Assembly (NCBI GenBank): GCA_034180455.1
Contig: JAXFOG010000012.1
Coordinates: 44,964 to 108,963 of the forward strand
DNA length: 64,000 nucleotides
Origin: JAAZPT01 sp034180455
Lineage (GTDB): Bacteria; Bacillota; Clostridia; Christensenellales; Aristaeellaceae
Direction of reading: 5' to 3'
Positions 25,756-35,301 of this stretch are shown here, in pieces. The notes below the pieces were generated by a model. It worked only from the letters and a program-made list of their open reading frames with translations. It made no database searches and was not told the DNA's origin. Position numbers and translations under genes: made by a program. Every line of letters starts with the position of its first letter. The first letter of the stretch is position 1.

Positions 25756-26463
25756 TTATTTTTTTAATATTTTCTGAAGTTCTATAAGCTTTTGCTCACT
25801 GCTACGTAAATATGAGCCAAAGCTTACGGATCCATTGTAATTTTCATCAACACTTTCGCTAAATGAGCCATGAAGCTGATTTACACCGGTATATTCTGCT
25901 ATTTTTAGAACATTTGCTGTGTTTATCCCAGAGCCTGCCAATATTTCTATTTCACTGCCATACTGTTCCTGCATTGCTTTTATATTATCCTTGCCGTCCC
26001 AAGCACTTGGATAAAGGCCACTTGTGAGTAGCCTATCTGCTCCAAAATCTATAAGCTTTTCAATATAATGAATGGATGGCAACTGGTCAAAGGCTCTATG
26101 GAAAACAAATTCTGCATTATATTTTCTTACTTTTTCCATTACGCTTTTGCAGGCATACGTATCAACATCTTTGTTTGTCGTAAGGGCGCCAAATGCGAGT
26201 CCATCAGCACCTGCTTTAAGCAGATTTTCTGCCATATCAAGCATAATATCTAGTTCATCATGGCTATATACAAAATTGCCAGCTCTAAGCCTTAACATAG
26301 CAATAATTTTTACATTACAATTACTCTTTATATGCTCTACAACGGATAGATAGGGGGTCAACCCACCAAGCTCTAATCCAGTATTAAGCTCTATTCTGCC
26401 AATCCCATATTTTTCAGCAAGCATAGCGTCACGAGCGCTACCTGCACAAAGTTCTATTATCAT
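25756..26463 (-). CDS. cutC: CutC family protein
   Basis: CutC proteins form a TIM barrel and were first linked to copper handling in E. coli, a role since questioned. The family marks are IELCAGSARDAM at the start, GRIELNTGLELGGLTPY, MLRLRAGNFVY and FHRAFDQLP. The 235-residue length is normal. I start at the ATG at 26463 with GGGTGA upstream rather than the in-frame ATG 12 bases earlier. It is co-directional with the AEC gene. Confidence 0.93.
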   Translation of the reverse strand: MIIELCAGSARDAMLAEKYGIGRIELNTGLELGGLTPYLSVVEHIKSNCNVKIIAMLRLRAGNFVYSHDELDIMLDMAENLLKAGADGLAFGALTTNKDVDTYACKSVMEKVRKYNAEFVFHRAFDQLPSIHYIEKLIDFGADRLLTSGLYPSAWDGKDNIKAMQEQYGSEIEILAGSGINTANVLKIAEYTGVNQLHGSFSESVDENYNGSVSFGSYLRSSEQKLIELQKILKK

Positions 26464-26513
26464 AAAATCACCCATTTAATTATTAAATATTTACATTAAT
26501 AAGTCAAGAATGA

Positions 26514-26542
26514 TTGACAGCATAAATCTAAAGTGCAATAAT
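26514..26542 (+). promoter_or_regulatory. Promoter of the asparaginase-malic enzyme operon
   Basis: TTGACA (26514-26519) is followed after 17 bases by AATAAT (26537-26542). A TAATAT two bases later is an alternative -10. Confidence 0.55.
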
Positions 26543-26580
26543 ATCTGTATGCGAAAGCAAATAGATTTTTAGAGGTAAAT

Positions 26581-27579
26581 ATGTCTAAGTATTGTGAATT
26601 GACGCGTGAATATCGTGGAGAAGTTTATGATTTATCACATATTGGTAATGTATGTGTGGTAAATGAAAAGGGTGAAATCATACACAGCGTGGGTGACCCT
26701 CAAAACATCACCTGCTACAGAAGCGCTTCAAAACCTATTCAGGCATTGCCCGTAATAGCAAGAAATATTGATAAAAAATATGGCCTTACTGAGGAAGAAT
26801 GTGTAATATTCTCTGCCTCGCATACAGGTCAGAAGATGCATGTTGACGTTATTGAAAGTATAGAAAAAAAGGCAGGACTCAAGGAGTCTGATATGATAAT
26901 GAATCCTACTTGGCCACAGGATGAGGCACATTTCATTGAAGTGGTTAAGGCTGGTGGTGGAAAGCGTAAGATTTTCCACAATTGTTCTGGCAAACACACA
27001 GCTCTTATGTTGCTACAAAGAGAGTTGGGAGGACCTGTTACAGACTACTGGCGTCCTGAATCACTTGCTCAGCAAGAGGTAAAGAGAACTATAAGCCTTA
27101 TGAGTGAGTACCATGATCCAAAGGTCAGCCTTGATGGATGTGGAGTTCCAGTATTCTCTGTACCATTGCAGAACCTAGCAATTTCTTTTAAAAACCTTGC
27201 TTGCATAGATACTATCAAAGATGAAATGTATATGCAGACTGCAAAGCGTTATGTTCCAACCATACATGAGCATCCATTGCTTATTAGAGGCGCAGGCTAT
27301 ATATGTTCTGTACTTAATATGGATGCAAATATCATTGCAAAGGGTGGAGCCAACGGTGTATATGGATTTGGCTTGAAAAAGCAAAGACTTGGCGTTGCAT
27401 TTAAGCTTGCAGATGGTACCGAGAACTCATGGCCTGCAATAGTTCTGCAGATACTAAGAGATCTTGATGCTCTTGATCCCGAAGAGGAAAAGAGAATTAT
27501 GGAATTGCACCCATACGATATTTATAACGACAATCAAATGCTCGCCGGCAGGAGAGAAACATCATTTAAATTGAAATAG
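26581..27579 (+). CDS. L-asparaginase, Rhizobium etli (type II / ReAV-like) family
   Basis: The enzyme hydrolyses asparagine to aspartate and ammonia in the cytoplasm. It belongs to the Asparaginase_II family, unrelated to the E. coli enzymes. It keeps the beta-lactamase-like SxxK pair as Ser48 and Lys51 (RSASKP), Ser80 (SASHTG), and the metal/active-site Cys135, Lys138 (NCSGKH) and Cys187 (DGCGVP). Length is 332 residues, as usual. AGAGGT precedes the ATG, and malic enzyme follows after eight bases. The two together suggest a route from asparagine through aspartate, fumarate and malate to pyruvate. Confidence 0.92.
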   Translation: MSKYCELTREYRGEVYDLSHIGNVCVVNEKGEIIHSVGDPQNITCYRSASKPIQALPVIARNIDKKYGLTEEECVIFSASHTGQKMHVDVIESIEKKAGLKESDMIMNPTWPQDEAHFIEVVKAGGGKRKIFHNCSGKHTALMLLQRELGGPVTDYWRPESLAQQEVKRTISLMSEYHDPKVSLDGCGVPVFSVPLQNLAISFKNLACIDTIKDEMYMQTAKRYVPTIHEHPLLIRGAGYICSVLNMDANIIAKGGANGVYGFGLKKQRLGVAFKLADGTENSWPAIVLQILRDLDALDPEEEKRIMELHPYDIYNDNQMLAGRRETSFKLK

Positions 27580-27587
27580 GAGATAAT

Positions 27588-28763
27588 ATGGATATATACC
27601 AGAGAGCGCTGAAGTTTCATGAGGAGCTGGAAGGCAAGATAGATATTACACCAAAATGTGAACTAAAGACAAAAGACGACCTAAGCCTTGCTTATTCACC
27701 AGGAGTTGCAGAACCTTGCAGACAGATTCACAAAAACAAGGAAGATGCGTATAAATATACTTGGAAAAGCAATATTGTTGCAGTAGTAAGCGATGGCACT
27801 GCTGTTTTGGGACTTGGAGATATTGGCCCAGAAGCAGGTCTTCCAGTTATGGAGGGCAAGTCAGTTCTATTTAAAGAATTTGGTGGAGTAAACGCTATCC
27901 CAATCATGCTTGATACCAAGGACCCAGAGGAGATAATCAATATTGTTAAAAAGATCTCTCCAACCTTTGGTGGAATAAATCTTGAGGATATTTCTGCTCC
28001 ACGCTGCGTACAGATTGAGCGTCGCCTTATTGAAGAGTTAGATATCCCAGTATTCCATGATGATCAGCATGGTACAGCAATTGTGGTAACTGCTGGCCTA
28101 ATCAATGCTTTGAAACTTGTAAATAAAAAAGCTGAAAATAGTAGACTAGTAATAAGTGGCACAGGTGCAGCTGGATCTAGCATAGTAAAGATGCTATATG
28201 CCTATGGCTTTAGGGATATATATGCCTTTGATTCAAAGGGTATTCTAAATAGGAAACATAGCGATACCTATGATTTCCTAAAGAAAGAAATTTCTGAGAT
28301 AACAAATCCTGAATGCAAAGACATTACTCTGCGCGAAGCTATTAAGGGCGCAGATGTGTTCCTAGGAGTATCCGTTGCCAATATTGTTGATAAAGAAATG
28401 GTTAAGTCTATGAACCATGATGCTATCGTATTTGCAATGGCAAACCCAGATCCCGAGATTCCTTATGATGATGCCAAGGCTGCAGGCGCTAGAATAGTTG
28501 GCACTGGCAGAAGCGATTATCCAAATCAGGTAAACAATGTATTGGCTTTCCCAGGCTTATTCAAAGGAGCTCTCAGCGTGCGCGCAAGAAAAATCAGTGA
28601 AGAGATGAAGATGGCAGCTGCTGTTGGAATTGCCAAGATTGCTGAAGAAGAAGGATTAAGCGATGAATATGTAATACCTTCTCCATTTAATAAACGAGTT
28701 GCAGAAACCGTTGCTGCAGAGGTGGCAAAAAAAGCTATAGAGCAGGGCCTCAATAGAAAATAA
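27588..28763 (+). CDS. NAD(P)-dependent malic enzyme
   Basis: Malic enzyme oxidatively decarboxylates malate to pyruvate and CO2. The 391-residue short form has the catalytic Tyr-region LAYSPGVAEPC, DGTAVLGLGDIGPEAGLPVM, metal-binding EDISAPRC and FHDDQHGTA, and the Rossmann loop GTGAAGSS. It lacks the phosphotransacetylase-like C-terminal domain found in large bacterial malic enzymes. AGGAG precedes the ATG. Confidence 0.96.
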   Translation: MDIYQRALKFHEELEGKIDITPKCELKTKDDLSLAYSPGVAEPCRQIHKNKEDAYKYTWKSNIVAVVSDGTAVLGLGDIGPEAGLPVMEGKSVLFKEFGGVNAIPIMLDTKDPEEIINIVKKISPTFGGINLEDISAPRCVQIERRLIEELDIPVFHDDQHGTAIVVTAGLINALKLVNKKAENSRLVISGTGAAGSSIVKMLYAYGFRDIYAFDSKGILNRKHSDTYDFLKKEISEITNPECKDITLREAIKGADVFLGVSVANIVDKEMVKSMNHDAIVFAMANPDPEIPYDDAKAAGARIVGTGRSDYPNQVNNVLAFPGLFKGALSVRARKISEEMKMAAAVGIAKIAEEEGLSDEYVIPSPFNKRVAETVAAEVAKKAIEQGLNRK

Positions 28764-28771
28764 TAAGAATC

Positions 28772-28800
28772 ATTCCACACCAAAGGTGTGGAATTTTTAT
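28772..28800 (+). terminator. Terminator after malic enzyme
   Basis: ATTCCACACC / GGTGTGGAAT, a 10-bp perfect stem with an AAA loop, runs into TTTTAT. Confidence 0.92.
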
Positions 28801-28865
28801 ATCTATTTGCAAAGATTTTTTGTTTTTGATAACATAAATATATTATTTTTGCATAGGTAATATCA

Positions 28866-29543
28866 ATGAAAATATATATAGTAGAAGATGAAAAAACAAT
28901 AGCAAGCGCATTGGCAGAAGAACTCACAGCATGGGGTTACTCTGTATTTATTGCAGATAAATTTAATGACATAATTGGAGAATTCTTACAGTACAACCCA
29001 GACTTGGTTCTAATGGATATAAGCTTGCCTTATTTTAATGGATACTATTGGACACAAAAGATTAGAGAAAATTCAAATGTGCCCATTGTGTTCATATCTT
29101 CTTGCTCAGAAGATATGAACATCATGCAAGCCATGCAGCTAGGAGCCGATGAATTTATCAGTAAACCTATAAACGTATCTATAGCTTGTGCCAAAATTCG
29201 AGCTATATTAAGGCGCACCTATGAATATGCTATGGATGGCGAAAAGCTTATATATAAAGATGTAGCACTTAATGTGCCTTCCTCAAGATTGGAGTATGGC
29301 GATTTAAATATCAGCCTTAGCAAGACGGAACTCATGATACTTTATAAGCTTTTTGTTGGGAAAGGCAATATTGTTAGCCGTGAGCAGATACTAGATTATT
29401 GCTGGCAGGGCGAAAACTTTATAGACGATAATACTCTTGCAGTAAATATTACACGCATTAGAAAAAAACTTGCCGATATAGGGCTTCTTATACAGAGCAA
29501 AAGAGGAGCAGGCTATTTTTTGGAGTCTAATTATGAAAAATAA
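28866..29543 (+). CDS. Response regulator, OmpR/PhoB type (BceR-like)
   Basis: The 225-residue protein has a receiver domain (acidic pocket Glu7-Asp8, phospho-acceptor Asp51 in LMDISLP, conserved Lys near 102 in SKPI) and a winged-helix DNA-binding domain (LSKTELMILYKLF, then AVNITRIRKKL). It overlaps the kinase gene by 11 bases and is followed by an ABC transporter with a very large permease. That set is the Bce/Pse type, which responds to cell-wall-active peptides and switches on the transporter genes. Confidence 0.93.
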   Translation: MKIYIVEDEKTIASALAEELTAWGYSVFIADKFNDIIGEFLQYNPDLVLMDISLPYFNGYYWTQKIRENSNVPIVFISSCSEDMNIMQAMQLGADEFISKPINVSIACAKIRAILRRTYEYAMDGEKLIYKDVALNVPSSRLEYGDLNISLSKTELMILYKLFVGKGNIVSREQILDYCWQGENFIDDNTLAVNITRIRKKLADIGLLIQSKRGAGYFLESNYEK

Positions 29544-30441
29544 GCTTGCTACATTTTTAAAAAGCGAATTAAATATGATTATCGCAAGTGTTATTGTTTG
29601 TATTGAAATCTATGCAGTATTTGCGTTTGGTCATCTGGAAATGCAATATGGGTTCCTATGTATAGAGATAATATCCTTTTTGCTTATAGTCTATCTTATA
29701 ATAAAATATATTTCTTTCAAAAATCAGTTGACGCTTAAAGATGAACTTTCAAAAACATTAAGTGCAAAAAAGGCACTAGAAGAGCAAAACATTAAGGTTC
29801 AGAATGAACTTAAAGAATACTTTATGATGTGGGTCCATCAGATAAAAACCCCAATAAGTGTCGCAAAAATATTGCTAGAAAAAAATAATTCAGAACAGAC
29901 ATCAGAACTTAAAAATCAAATTTTTTATATAGAAGAGTACACTTCAATGGCTATAAACTATCTAAAGCTTATGGAAATTGGTGCTGATATGGATATAGCT
30001 TCTGTCAATCTAGATAAACTAATAAAGCTGCTACTAAAAAAATATTCTCTGCTATTTATTAGTAGAAATATATCTTTAGAATATGATACTATTGAATGTG
30101 AAGTGGTGAGCGATCATAAATGGCTTAGTGTGCTTGTAGAACAGATTTTATCAAATGCTTTAAAATACACAGAGCATGGATCAATCAGCATATATTTGGA
30201 GGGCAACTCTCTTGTGATAGCTGATACGGGTATGGGCATTGTATCAGAAGATATTCCAAAAATATTTGATAAGGGATATTCTGGATTAAATGGCAGACTC
30301 AATAGCAAATCAAGTGGACTTGGTTTATATCTTGCAAAGATTATATCTCATAAACTTAATTTAAAGATATCTGTTGAGTCAGAACTTGGCAAGGGAAGCA
30401 AATTTTACATTGATTTTGGAGATAAACTTACAAAACTGTAA
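29533..30441 (+). CDS. Intramembrane-sensing histidine kinase (BceS-like)
   Basis: The 302-residue kinase has two membrane helices at about residues 12-60 with almost no outside loop. It therefore cannot sense the peptide itself and in this family is driven by the flux of the partner ABC transporter. The phospho-acceptor is His102 in MMWVHQIKTPIS. The ATPase domain has NALKYT (N box), DTGMGI (G1) and SSGLGLYLAK (G2). The start overlaps the regulator gene by 11 bases. Confidence 0.92.
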   Translation: MKNKLATFLKSELNMIIASVIVCIEIYAVFAFGHLEMQYGFLCIEIISFLLIVYLIIKYISFKNQLTLKDELSKTLSAKKALEEQNIKVQNELKEYFMMWVHQIKTPISVAKILLEKNNSEQTSELKNQIFYIEEYTSMAINYLKLMEIGADMDIASVNLDKLIKLLLKKYSLLFISRNISLEYDTIECEVVSDHKWLSVLVEQILSNALKYTEHGSISIYLEGNSLVIADTGMGIVSEDIPKIFDKGYSGLNGRLNSKSSGLGLYLAKIISHKLNLKISVESELGKGSKFYIDFGDKLTKL

Positions 30442-30475
30442 GACAAGAGATACGCTTTGTAATATTAAATAAATG

Positions 30476-30520
30476 CAAGCCTTTGTATAATTCCTTATAC
30501 TAAGCTTGTATTTTATTTTT
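30476..30520 (+). terminator. Hairpin with T-run between the two-component genes and the ABC genes
   Basis: CAAGC / GCTTG (30476-30480, 30504-30508) encloses GTATAA / TTATAC (30485-30490, 30495-30500), followed by TATTTTATTTTT. It ends just before the ABC ribosome site. It could end the regulator transcript or act as an attenuator for the transporter genes. Confidence 0.55.
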
Positions 30521-30530
30521 GGAGGAAACT

Positions 30531-31298
30531 ATGAATATACTGGAATTAAAAAATGTAAAAAAGACATACAAAACACGCAACGTAAAGACAGAGGCCCTAA
30601 AAAACATCAGCTTTAATGTGGAAAATGGCGAGTTTATATCAATAATGGGAGAGTCTGGTTCAGGCAAAACAACACTACTTAACATTATTGCTACATTAGA
30701 CAAGGCAACATCTGGCAATGTAATCATTAATGGTAAGGATATAAACTCAATTAAGGAAAATGAAATTTCAAAGTTTAGAAGAGAGAAGCTTGGATTTGTA
30801 TTTCAAGATTTTAATCTGCTTGATCAATTTAACAATAAAGATAATATACTATTGCCTATGGTGCTCTCAAATTCCGATATAAATACTATGGAGAAAAGTT
30901 TGGCTTATCTTAAAAAAACTCTAAATCTCGATGCAATAATAGACAAATATCCTTATGAGGTTTCGGGTGGCCAAAAGCAGAAAGTTGCAATAGCAAGAGC
31001 TATAATCACTACTCCTTCTCTACTGCTGGCAGATGAACCTACTGGTGCTCTTGATTCAAATTCTTCAAATATGATACTCGATCTATTTACTAAAATAAAC
31101 GGAAATGGGCAAACTATATTGATGGTTACTCATTCTATGATGGCAGCCTCATATAGCAAGAGAGTTCTTTTTATTAAAGATGGACTTATTTTTCATGAAA
31201 TTTATAAAGGAGAAAATGAGTCGCGCAATGAATTTATGGAAAGAATAAACAAGGCACAGCTTGTACTTGGCAAGGGAGTGAACGACAATGAATATTAA
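30531..31298 (+). CDS. ABC transporter ATP-binding protein (BceA-like)
   Basis: The 255-residue ATPase has GESGSGKT (Walker A), the Q-loop FQDFNLLDQF, VSGGQKQKVAIARA (signature) and LLADEPTGALD (Walker B), all in the MacB/BceA style. I start at the ATG at 30531, eight bases after GGAGG; a TTG four codons earlier overlaps that site. It overlaps the permease by 11 bases. Together they most likely free lipid II-cycle targets from antimicrobial peptides. Confidence 0.94.
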   Translation: MNILELKNVKKTYKTRNVKTEALKNISFNVENGEFISIMGESGSGKTTLLNIIATLDKATSGNVIINGKDINSIKENEISKFRREKLGFVFQDFNLLDQFNNKDNILLPMVLSNSDINTMEKSLAYLKKTLNLDAIIDKYPYEVSGGQKQKVAIARAIITTPSLLLADEPTGALDSNSSNMILDLFTKINGNGQTILMVTHSMMAASYSKRVLFIKDGLIFHEIYKGENESRNEFMERINKAQLVLGKGVNDNEY

Positions 31299-33240
31299 TA
31301 TGGCAAATAAATTTGCAATAAAAAATATTAAGGCCAATACATTGCTAAATGTTCCTTTTGTAATAGCAAATGGAATAATGCTGATGCTGTTTAATATTAC
31401 TCTAACTCTTTCAAAAAATAAGTATGTGTTGTCAAGGAATGCTGTGCTAGGAGACATTCTAATCTACTGCACTATTGTCATAGGATTAATTACTTTTATA
31501 TTTGCGCTTTATTCTGGCTCTTTTTTAGCAAAAAAGCGCAATAAGGAAATTGCTCTATATAGTGTGCTAGGAATGGAGAAAAGGCATATACGAAAAATTA
31601 TAAACATAGAGAATAATATGCTATTTGGAATGATATTTCTTATAGCTATAATTGGGGGATATGTATTTGGTAAATTGGCGTTTATGTTTTTAAACTGGAT
31701 AGTCAGGGATGTAAGTGCAAGCATCATTGATTATTCATTTAGTCAAACTGCTACGATTGTTACCTTATATATGACAATATTCATACTAATAATATATGCA
31801 TTGATATTTGGACTCAAAATACAACTACTTAATCCTATACAGCTCTTTAAAATGCAGAAGTCTGGAGAAGGTGAACCCAAAGTAAAAATATTTCTTTTAA
31901 TACTTGGGATCCTTTCACTTGGAGCAGGCTATTATATTGCACTATCTGTAAGTGGTGTAATTGAATCTCTGATATTTTTCTTTATTGCAGTACTTTTGGT
32001 AATGCTTGGCACATATCTTCTTTATGGTACCTTATCTGTACTAATACTTAAATTTCAAAAAGCAAATAAGAAAAAATATTATGTTGATAAGAATTTCCTT
32101 AGAATAAGTGGGATGCTATATAGAATAAAGAGCAATGCTCTCTCACTTGCAAGTATAGCAATTGCATCTACTGGAATTATTATAGGCATTTCAAGTACAG
32201 CAGCAATATACAATAAAACAGCCGACTTTGCTTTGAATGGAATGCCTAGGCAATATAGTGTAGAGAGCAATTATTTAGAAAACGAAATCAATGATAGTGA
32301 AATTAAGACTCTTAATGATATAATTTATGGCTCTTTGAGCGAAAATATGCAAGTTGAAGATCTTGTATATGAATATACTTTTTTAGAAACAGCAGACATG
32401 CAGAATAATAGAGTAATGCCAATAAAGAGAGGCGTCAAGCCAAATGCAATTGCTGTAAGCGCAATAAATATTGATGCTTATAACAAAATTAAAGGCAAAA
32501 ATATAAAGCTTGATGAAGATGAAATCTTAGTATGCATGAATACAAATAATAATTTTAAATATGATACTATGATATTCGGCGATAGAGTTTTTAGATGTAA
32601 AACAGTTGAAAACTTTGTACCATCAAAGATCGCAATAGATACTTTAGGGATAGTTGCCAAAAATTTTGATACATTAGATTTTATAAACAAAAGTCTTTTA
32701 GATGAACAAACAAAACATTCAAATATCTATATTAATGCTTATTGGAATGTGGTGCCTGATAATGATACATACTATCAAAACCTTAAGGAGAGCGCAAAAA
32801 ATTATAAGCTAAGAGTACGTAATCAAAAAGAGCAGCTAGAGTTAGCATATTATTTTAATGGAGGAATAATATTCCTAGGAATTATGGTTTCGTTGGCATT
32901 TTTAGCAGGAACAATACTAATAATGTATTACAAACAGATAAATGCAGGCTATGATGATAGAGCTAAAATACAAAGCATGAAGAAAATTGGCCTTGAGGAT
33001 AATCTTATAAAAAAGACAATCTCATCGCAGATTATTTGGATGCTGTTTATGCCTATAATTGTAGCTACTATACATAGCCTTGTAGCTTCCAAAATAGTAT
33101 ATAAGTGTCTAGGACTATTTGGAGTTTTTCACTATTTTGACTATGCACAAATGCTTATATATACAGTTTTAGCCTTCTGTGCAATATATTTTGTAATATT
33201 CAAAATTACATCAAAGAGCTATTATAAATTGGTGCGATAA
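31288..33240 (+). CDS. ABC transporter permease with large extracellular domain (BceB-like)
   Basis: The 650-residue protein has ten membrane helices arranged as in BceB. Two FtsX-type parts flank a soluble outside domain of about 200 residues (roughly 315-530) that would bind the peptide. The Y-S-V-L-G-M-E motif after helix 2 (around residue 92) is the FtsX/MacB coupling helix that touches the ATPase. The outside domain is the variable part that sets peptide specificity, which I cannot predict. The gene has GGGAG before the ATG and ends the operon. Confidence 0.92.
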   Translation: MNINMANKFAIKNIKANTLLNVPFVIANGIMLMLFNITLTLSKNKYVLSRNAVLGDILIYCTIVIGLITFIFALYSGSFLAKKRNKEIALYSVLGMEKRHIRKIINIENNMLFGMIFLIAIIGGYVFGKLAFMFLNWIVRDVSASIIDYSFSQTATIVTLYMTIFILIIYALIFGLKIQLLNPIQLFKMQKSGEGEPKVKIFLLILGILSLGAGYYIALSVSGVIESLIFFFIAVLLVMLGTYLLYGTLSVLILKFQKANKKKYYVDKNFLRISGMLYRIKSNALSLASIAIASTGIIIGISSTAAIYNKTADFALNGMPRQYSVESNYLENEINDSEIKTLNDIIYGSLSENMQVEDLVYEYTFLETADMQNNRVMPIKRGVKPNAIAVSAINIDAYNKIKGKNIKLDEDEILVCMNTNNNFKYDTMIFGDRVFRCKTVENFVPSKIAIDTLGIVAKNFDTLDFINKSLLDEQTKHSNIYINAYWNVVPDNDTYYQNLKESAKNYKLRVRNQKEQLELAYYFNGGIIFLGIMVSLAFLAGTILIMYYKQINAGYDDRAKIQSMKKIGLEDNLIKKTISSQIIWMLFMPIIVATIHSLVASKIVYKCLGLFGVFHYFDYAQMLIYTVLAFCAIYFVIFKITSKSYYKLVR

Positions 33241-33333
33241 GCAAAGAACTTTAAACAGCTAAGTATGGAATTTAACTAAGATAATAATGAATATATCATA
33301 GGCAATATAAATGTATTAAAAAAACAATAATAA

Positions 33334-33355
33334 AAGGTCGTTTTAAAACGACCTT
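33334..33355. terminator. Bidirectional terminator after the Bce-like module
   Basis: AAGGTCGTTTT / AAAACGACCTT is a perfect 22-base palindrome with A- and T-rich flanks, between convergent genes. Confidence 0.85.
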
Positions 33356-33375
33356 AATTTATTTATATATAAATT

Positions 33376-34173
33376 CTAATACATTCCAGCTTTTCTTGCA
33401 GCCTCTACTATCTCATATACGCCTTTAAGAACAATGGTTGGTACATAAGGGAATTTTTCCATTTCTTCAAGTGTTGTAACTCCAGAAAGCACGAGAACCG
33501 TATCCATACCAGACTCTATACCACTTATAATATCGGTATCCATTCTGTCACCAATGATTGCAGCCTCTCCACTATGTACGCCTAGCATTTTAAGACCTGT
33601 GCGCATCATAAGAGGATTTGGCTTGCCGATATAGTATGCTTGCTTTCCTGTTGCAAGCTCTATTGGAGATATAAGAGCTCTACATGCTGGTGCTATGCCA
33701 TGCTCAGTTGGCCCAGTTAAGTCGCAGTTGGTTCCCACAAGCTTTGCACCTTTATTTACAAGCCTAATTGCTTTTGTGATCATGTCAAAATTATAAGTTC
33801 TTGGTTCTCCAACTATAACATAATCAGGATTTACATCATTATTTGTTATACCAACATCATATAAGGCATTTACAAGTCCGTTGTCGCCAATCACATAGGC
33901 ACTACAACCAGGAGCCTGCCTACTTATAAACTTTGCTGTTGCTAATGCTGATGTATAGAAATGACTTTCGTCTACATCTAGTCCAAGCCTTTGTAGCTTC
34001 TGCTGCAACTCTTTTGGAGAAAACTGACTGGAATTTGTAAGAAACAAAAAGTTCTTTTTGTATTTTTTCAGCCATTCTACAAATTCAAGCACTCCTGCAA
34101 GCAACTTGTTGCCGTGATATATTACACCATCCATATCACATATTATTCCGGCTTTGTTTAATAATTGTTCCAT
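33376..34173 (-). CDS. HAD-IIA family phosphatase (NagD / 4-nitrophenylphosphatase type)
   Basis: The 265-residue hydrolase has the HAD motifs: CDMDGVIYHG (nucleophile and acid/base Asp), FLTNSSQFS (motif II), and IGDRMDTDIISG (motif IV), with a large C2 cap in between. NagD-type enzymes remove phosphate from sugar phosphates or nucleotides. The substrate is not evident. AGGAG precedes the ATG. Confidence 0.92.
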   Translation of the reverse strand: MEQLLNKAGIICDMDGVIYHGNKLLAGVLEFVEWLKKYKKNFLFLTNSSQFSPKELQQKLQRLGLDVDESHFYTSALATAKFISRQAPGCSAYVIGDNGLVNALYDVGITNNDVNPDYVIVGEPRTYNFDMITKAIRLVNKGAKLVGTNCDLTGPTEHGIAPACRALISPIELATGKQAYYIGKPNPLMMRTGLKMLGVHSGEAAIIGDRMDTDIISGIESGMDTVLVLSGVTTLEEMEKFPYVPTIVLKGVYEIVEAARKAGMY

Positions 34174-34234
34174 AAATCTCTCCTATTTATATTCATTATC
34201 AGTATAGTTTATTAAACTTTGTGAGTCAACATAA

Positions 34235-35161
34235 TTATACAGGCTTTGAAAGTATTTGCTCAAATACTCGCAGCACATCTCTTAGTATGTTTAAATTCTT
34301 TTCTGCATGTGGAAGCACCAACACTCTGTTTTTTATGGCTGTAATAAGGTATGGGGAGCCTATGAGCGATGTGGGTATAGCTGAAAGCAATTCTGCAGAG
34401 CTTCCGTTGCTGTATAAATGAACATCTTCAATAATTGCATCTTTTTGCTCTATGTCTATACAGAGCTTGCCCCATGAAAAATTTTCATAAGGACTATCAC
34501 TTTTTTTATTGTATATCCAATTGTCAGAACAGAAAAATTTATAGAAATCATTCAGCCTTTTCTTATCAAGACTTTCGGGATTTATTTTTTTATTTGCTTT
34601 GTATAATGACTTAAACGATGCTTCAATAGCTTCAATAAGTACATATTCGTCTAAGCCATATCGTGATATGGCACTAGGTAGGTTGGCATTGGCGTTGCTC
34701 ATGGTGCTTACATTTATTATCAACATCTGTCTACAAATATCTCCACTTATATCGTAAAGATTTGTACAGGCTTCTCTGCCATTCTCAAGATATATCTCGT
34801 TTTTTGAATTTCTAATGCAAGGCACACCTAACGATTTAAGAGCAAGGGAAACTACAGCGCTCTGCTTACGTATGTCACAGTCCTTACGACTAGATATAAA
34901 GCTTATCACAACACATGAGCTTCTAAATCGTATTTCGTCCCCTCCACATAGGCGCCTATTTACATCATAAGATGTCTTGTCTGGGTATTCCAAATTTCGC
35001 CCAAGTGAAATGCATGGAGCTGGCTTATAAATCTGCATACAAACAAAGCCATCAGAAGTACTGCGATATAAGTGCTCCAGTACGGCTTGATTGTAGTTGC
35101 TATCCTCATACGGACTTATCACATAGAAAGCACCTTCCATATATCTGCCCGTTTCCTCCAT
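34235..35161 (-). CDS. Degenerate lipoate-protein ligase-like protein
   Basis: The 308-residue protein follows the biotin/lipoate ligase fold: VISPYEDSNYNQAVLE at the start, KPAPCISLGR, then NRRLCGGDEI in place of RRxSGGGAV, NEIYLENGRE in place of N-D-I-x-x-x-G-R-K, and a C-terminal ISRYGLDEYVLIEAI. The catalytic Lys expected after GR is Glu130, and the His-Gly-Thr stretch is replaced by LIINVS. Ligation chemistry is therefore doubtful. It may bind or transfer octanoyl groups, or do something new. A start at a second ATG seven codons later is possible. It has no lipoylated-enzyme gene nearby. Confidence 0.65.
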   Translation of the reverse strand: MEETGRYMEGAFYVISPYEDSNYNQAVLEHLYRSTSDGFVCMQIYKPAPCISLGRNLEYPDKTSYDVNRRLCGGDEIRFRSSCVVISFISSRKDCDIRKQSAVVSLALKSLGVPCIRNSKNEIYLENGREACTNLYDISGDICRQMLIINVSTMSNANANLPSAISRYGLDEYVLIEAIEASFKSLYKANKKINPESLDKKRLNDFYKFFCSDNWIYNKKSDSPYENFSWGKLCIDIEQKDAIIEDVHLYSNGSSAELLSAIPTSLIGSPYLITAIKNRVLVLPHAEKNLNILRDVLRVFEQILSKPV

Positions 35162-35301
35162 TTAAAGCCTATTCCTAAATCATTTGAAAAACAATTTTTA
35201 CAAAGTTCTATATAGATAATACACATTCATAAGAGCCTATGTCAAGCCAAGCACAAAATAATCAGTATTTACATCTAATTTATTACGAATCTATTTTATA
35301 C

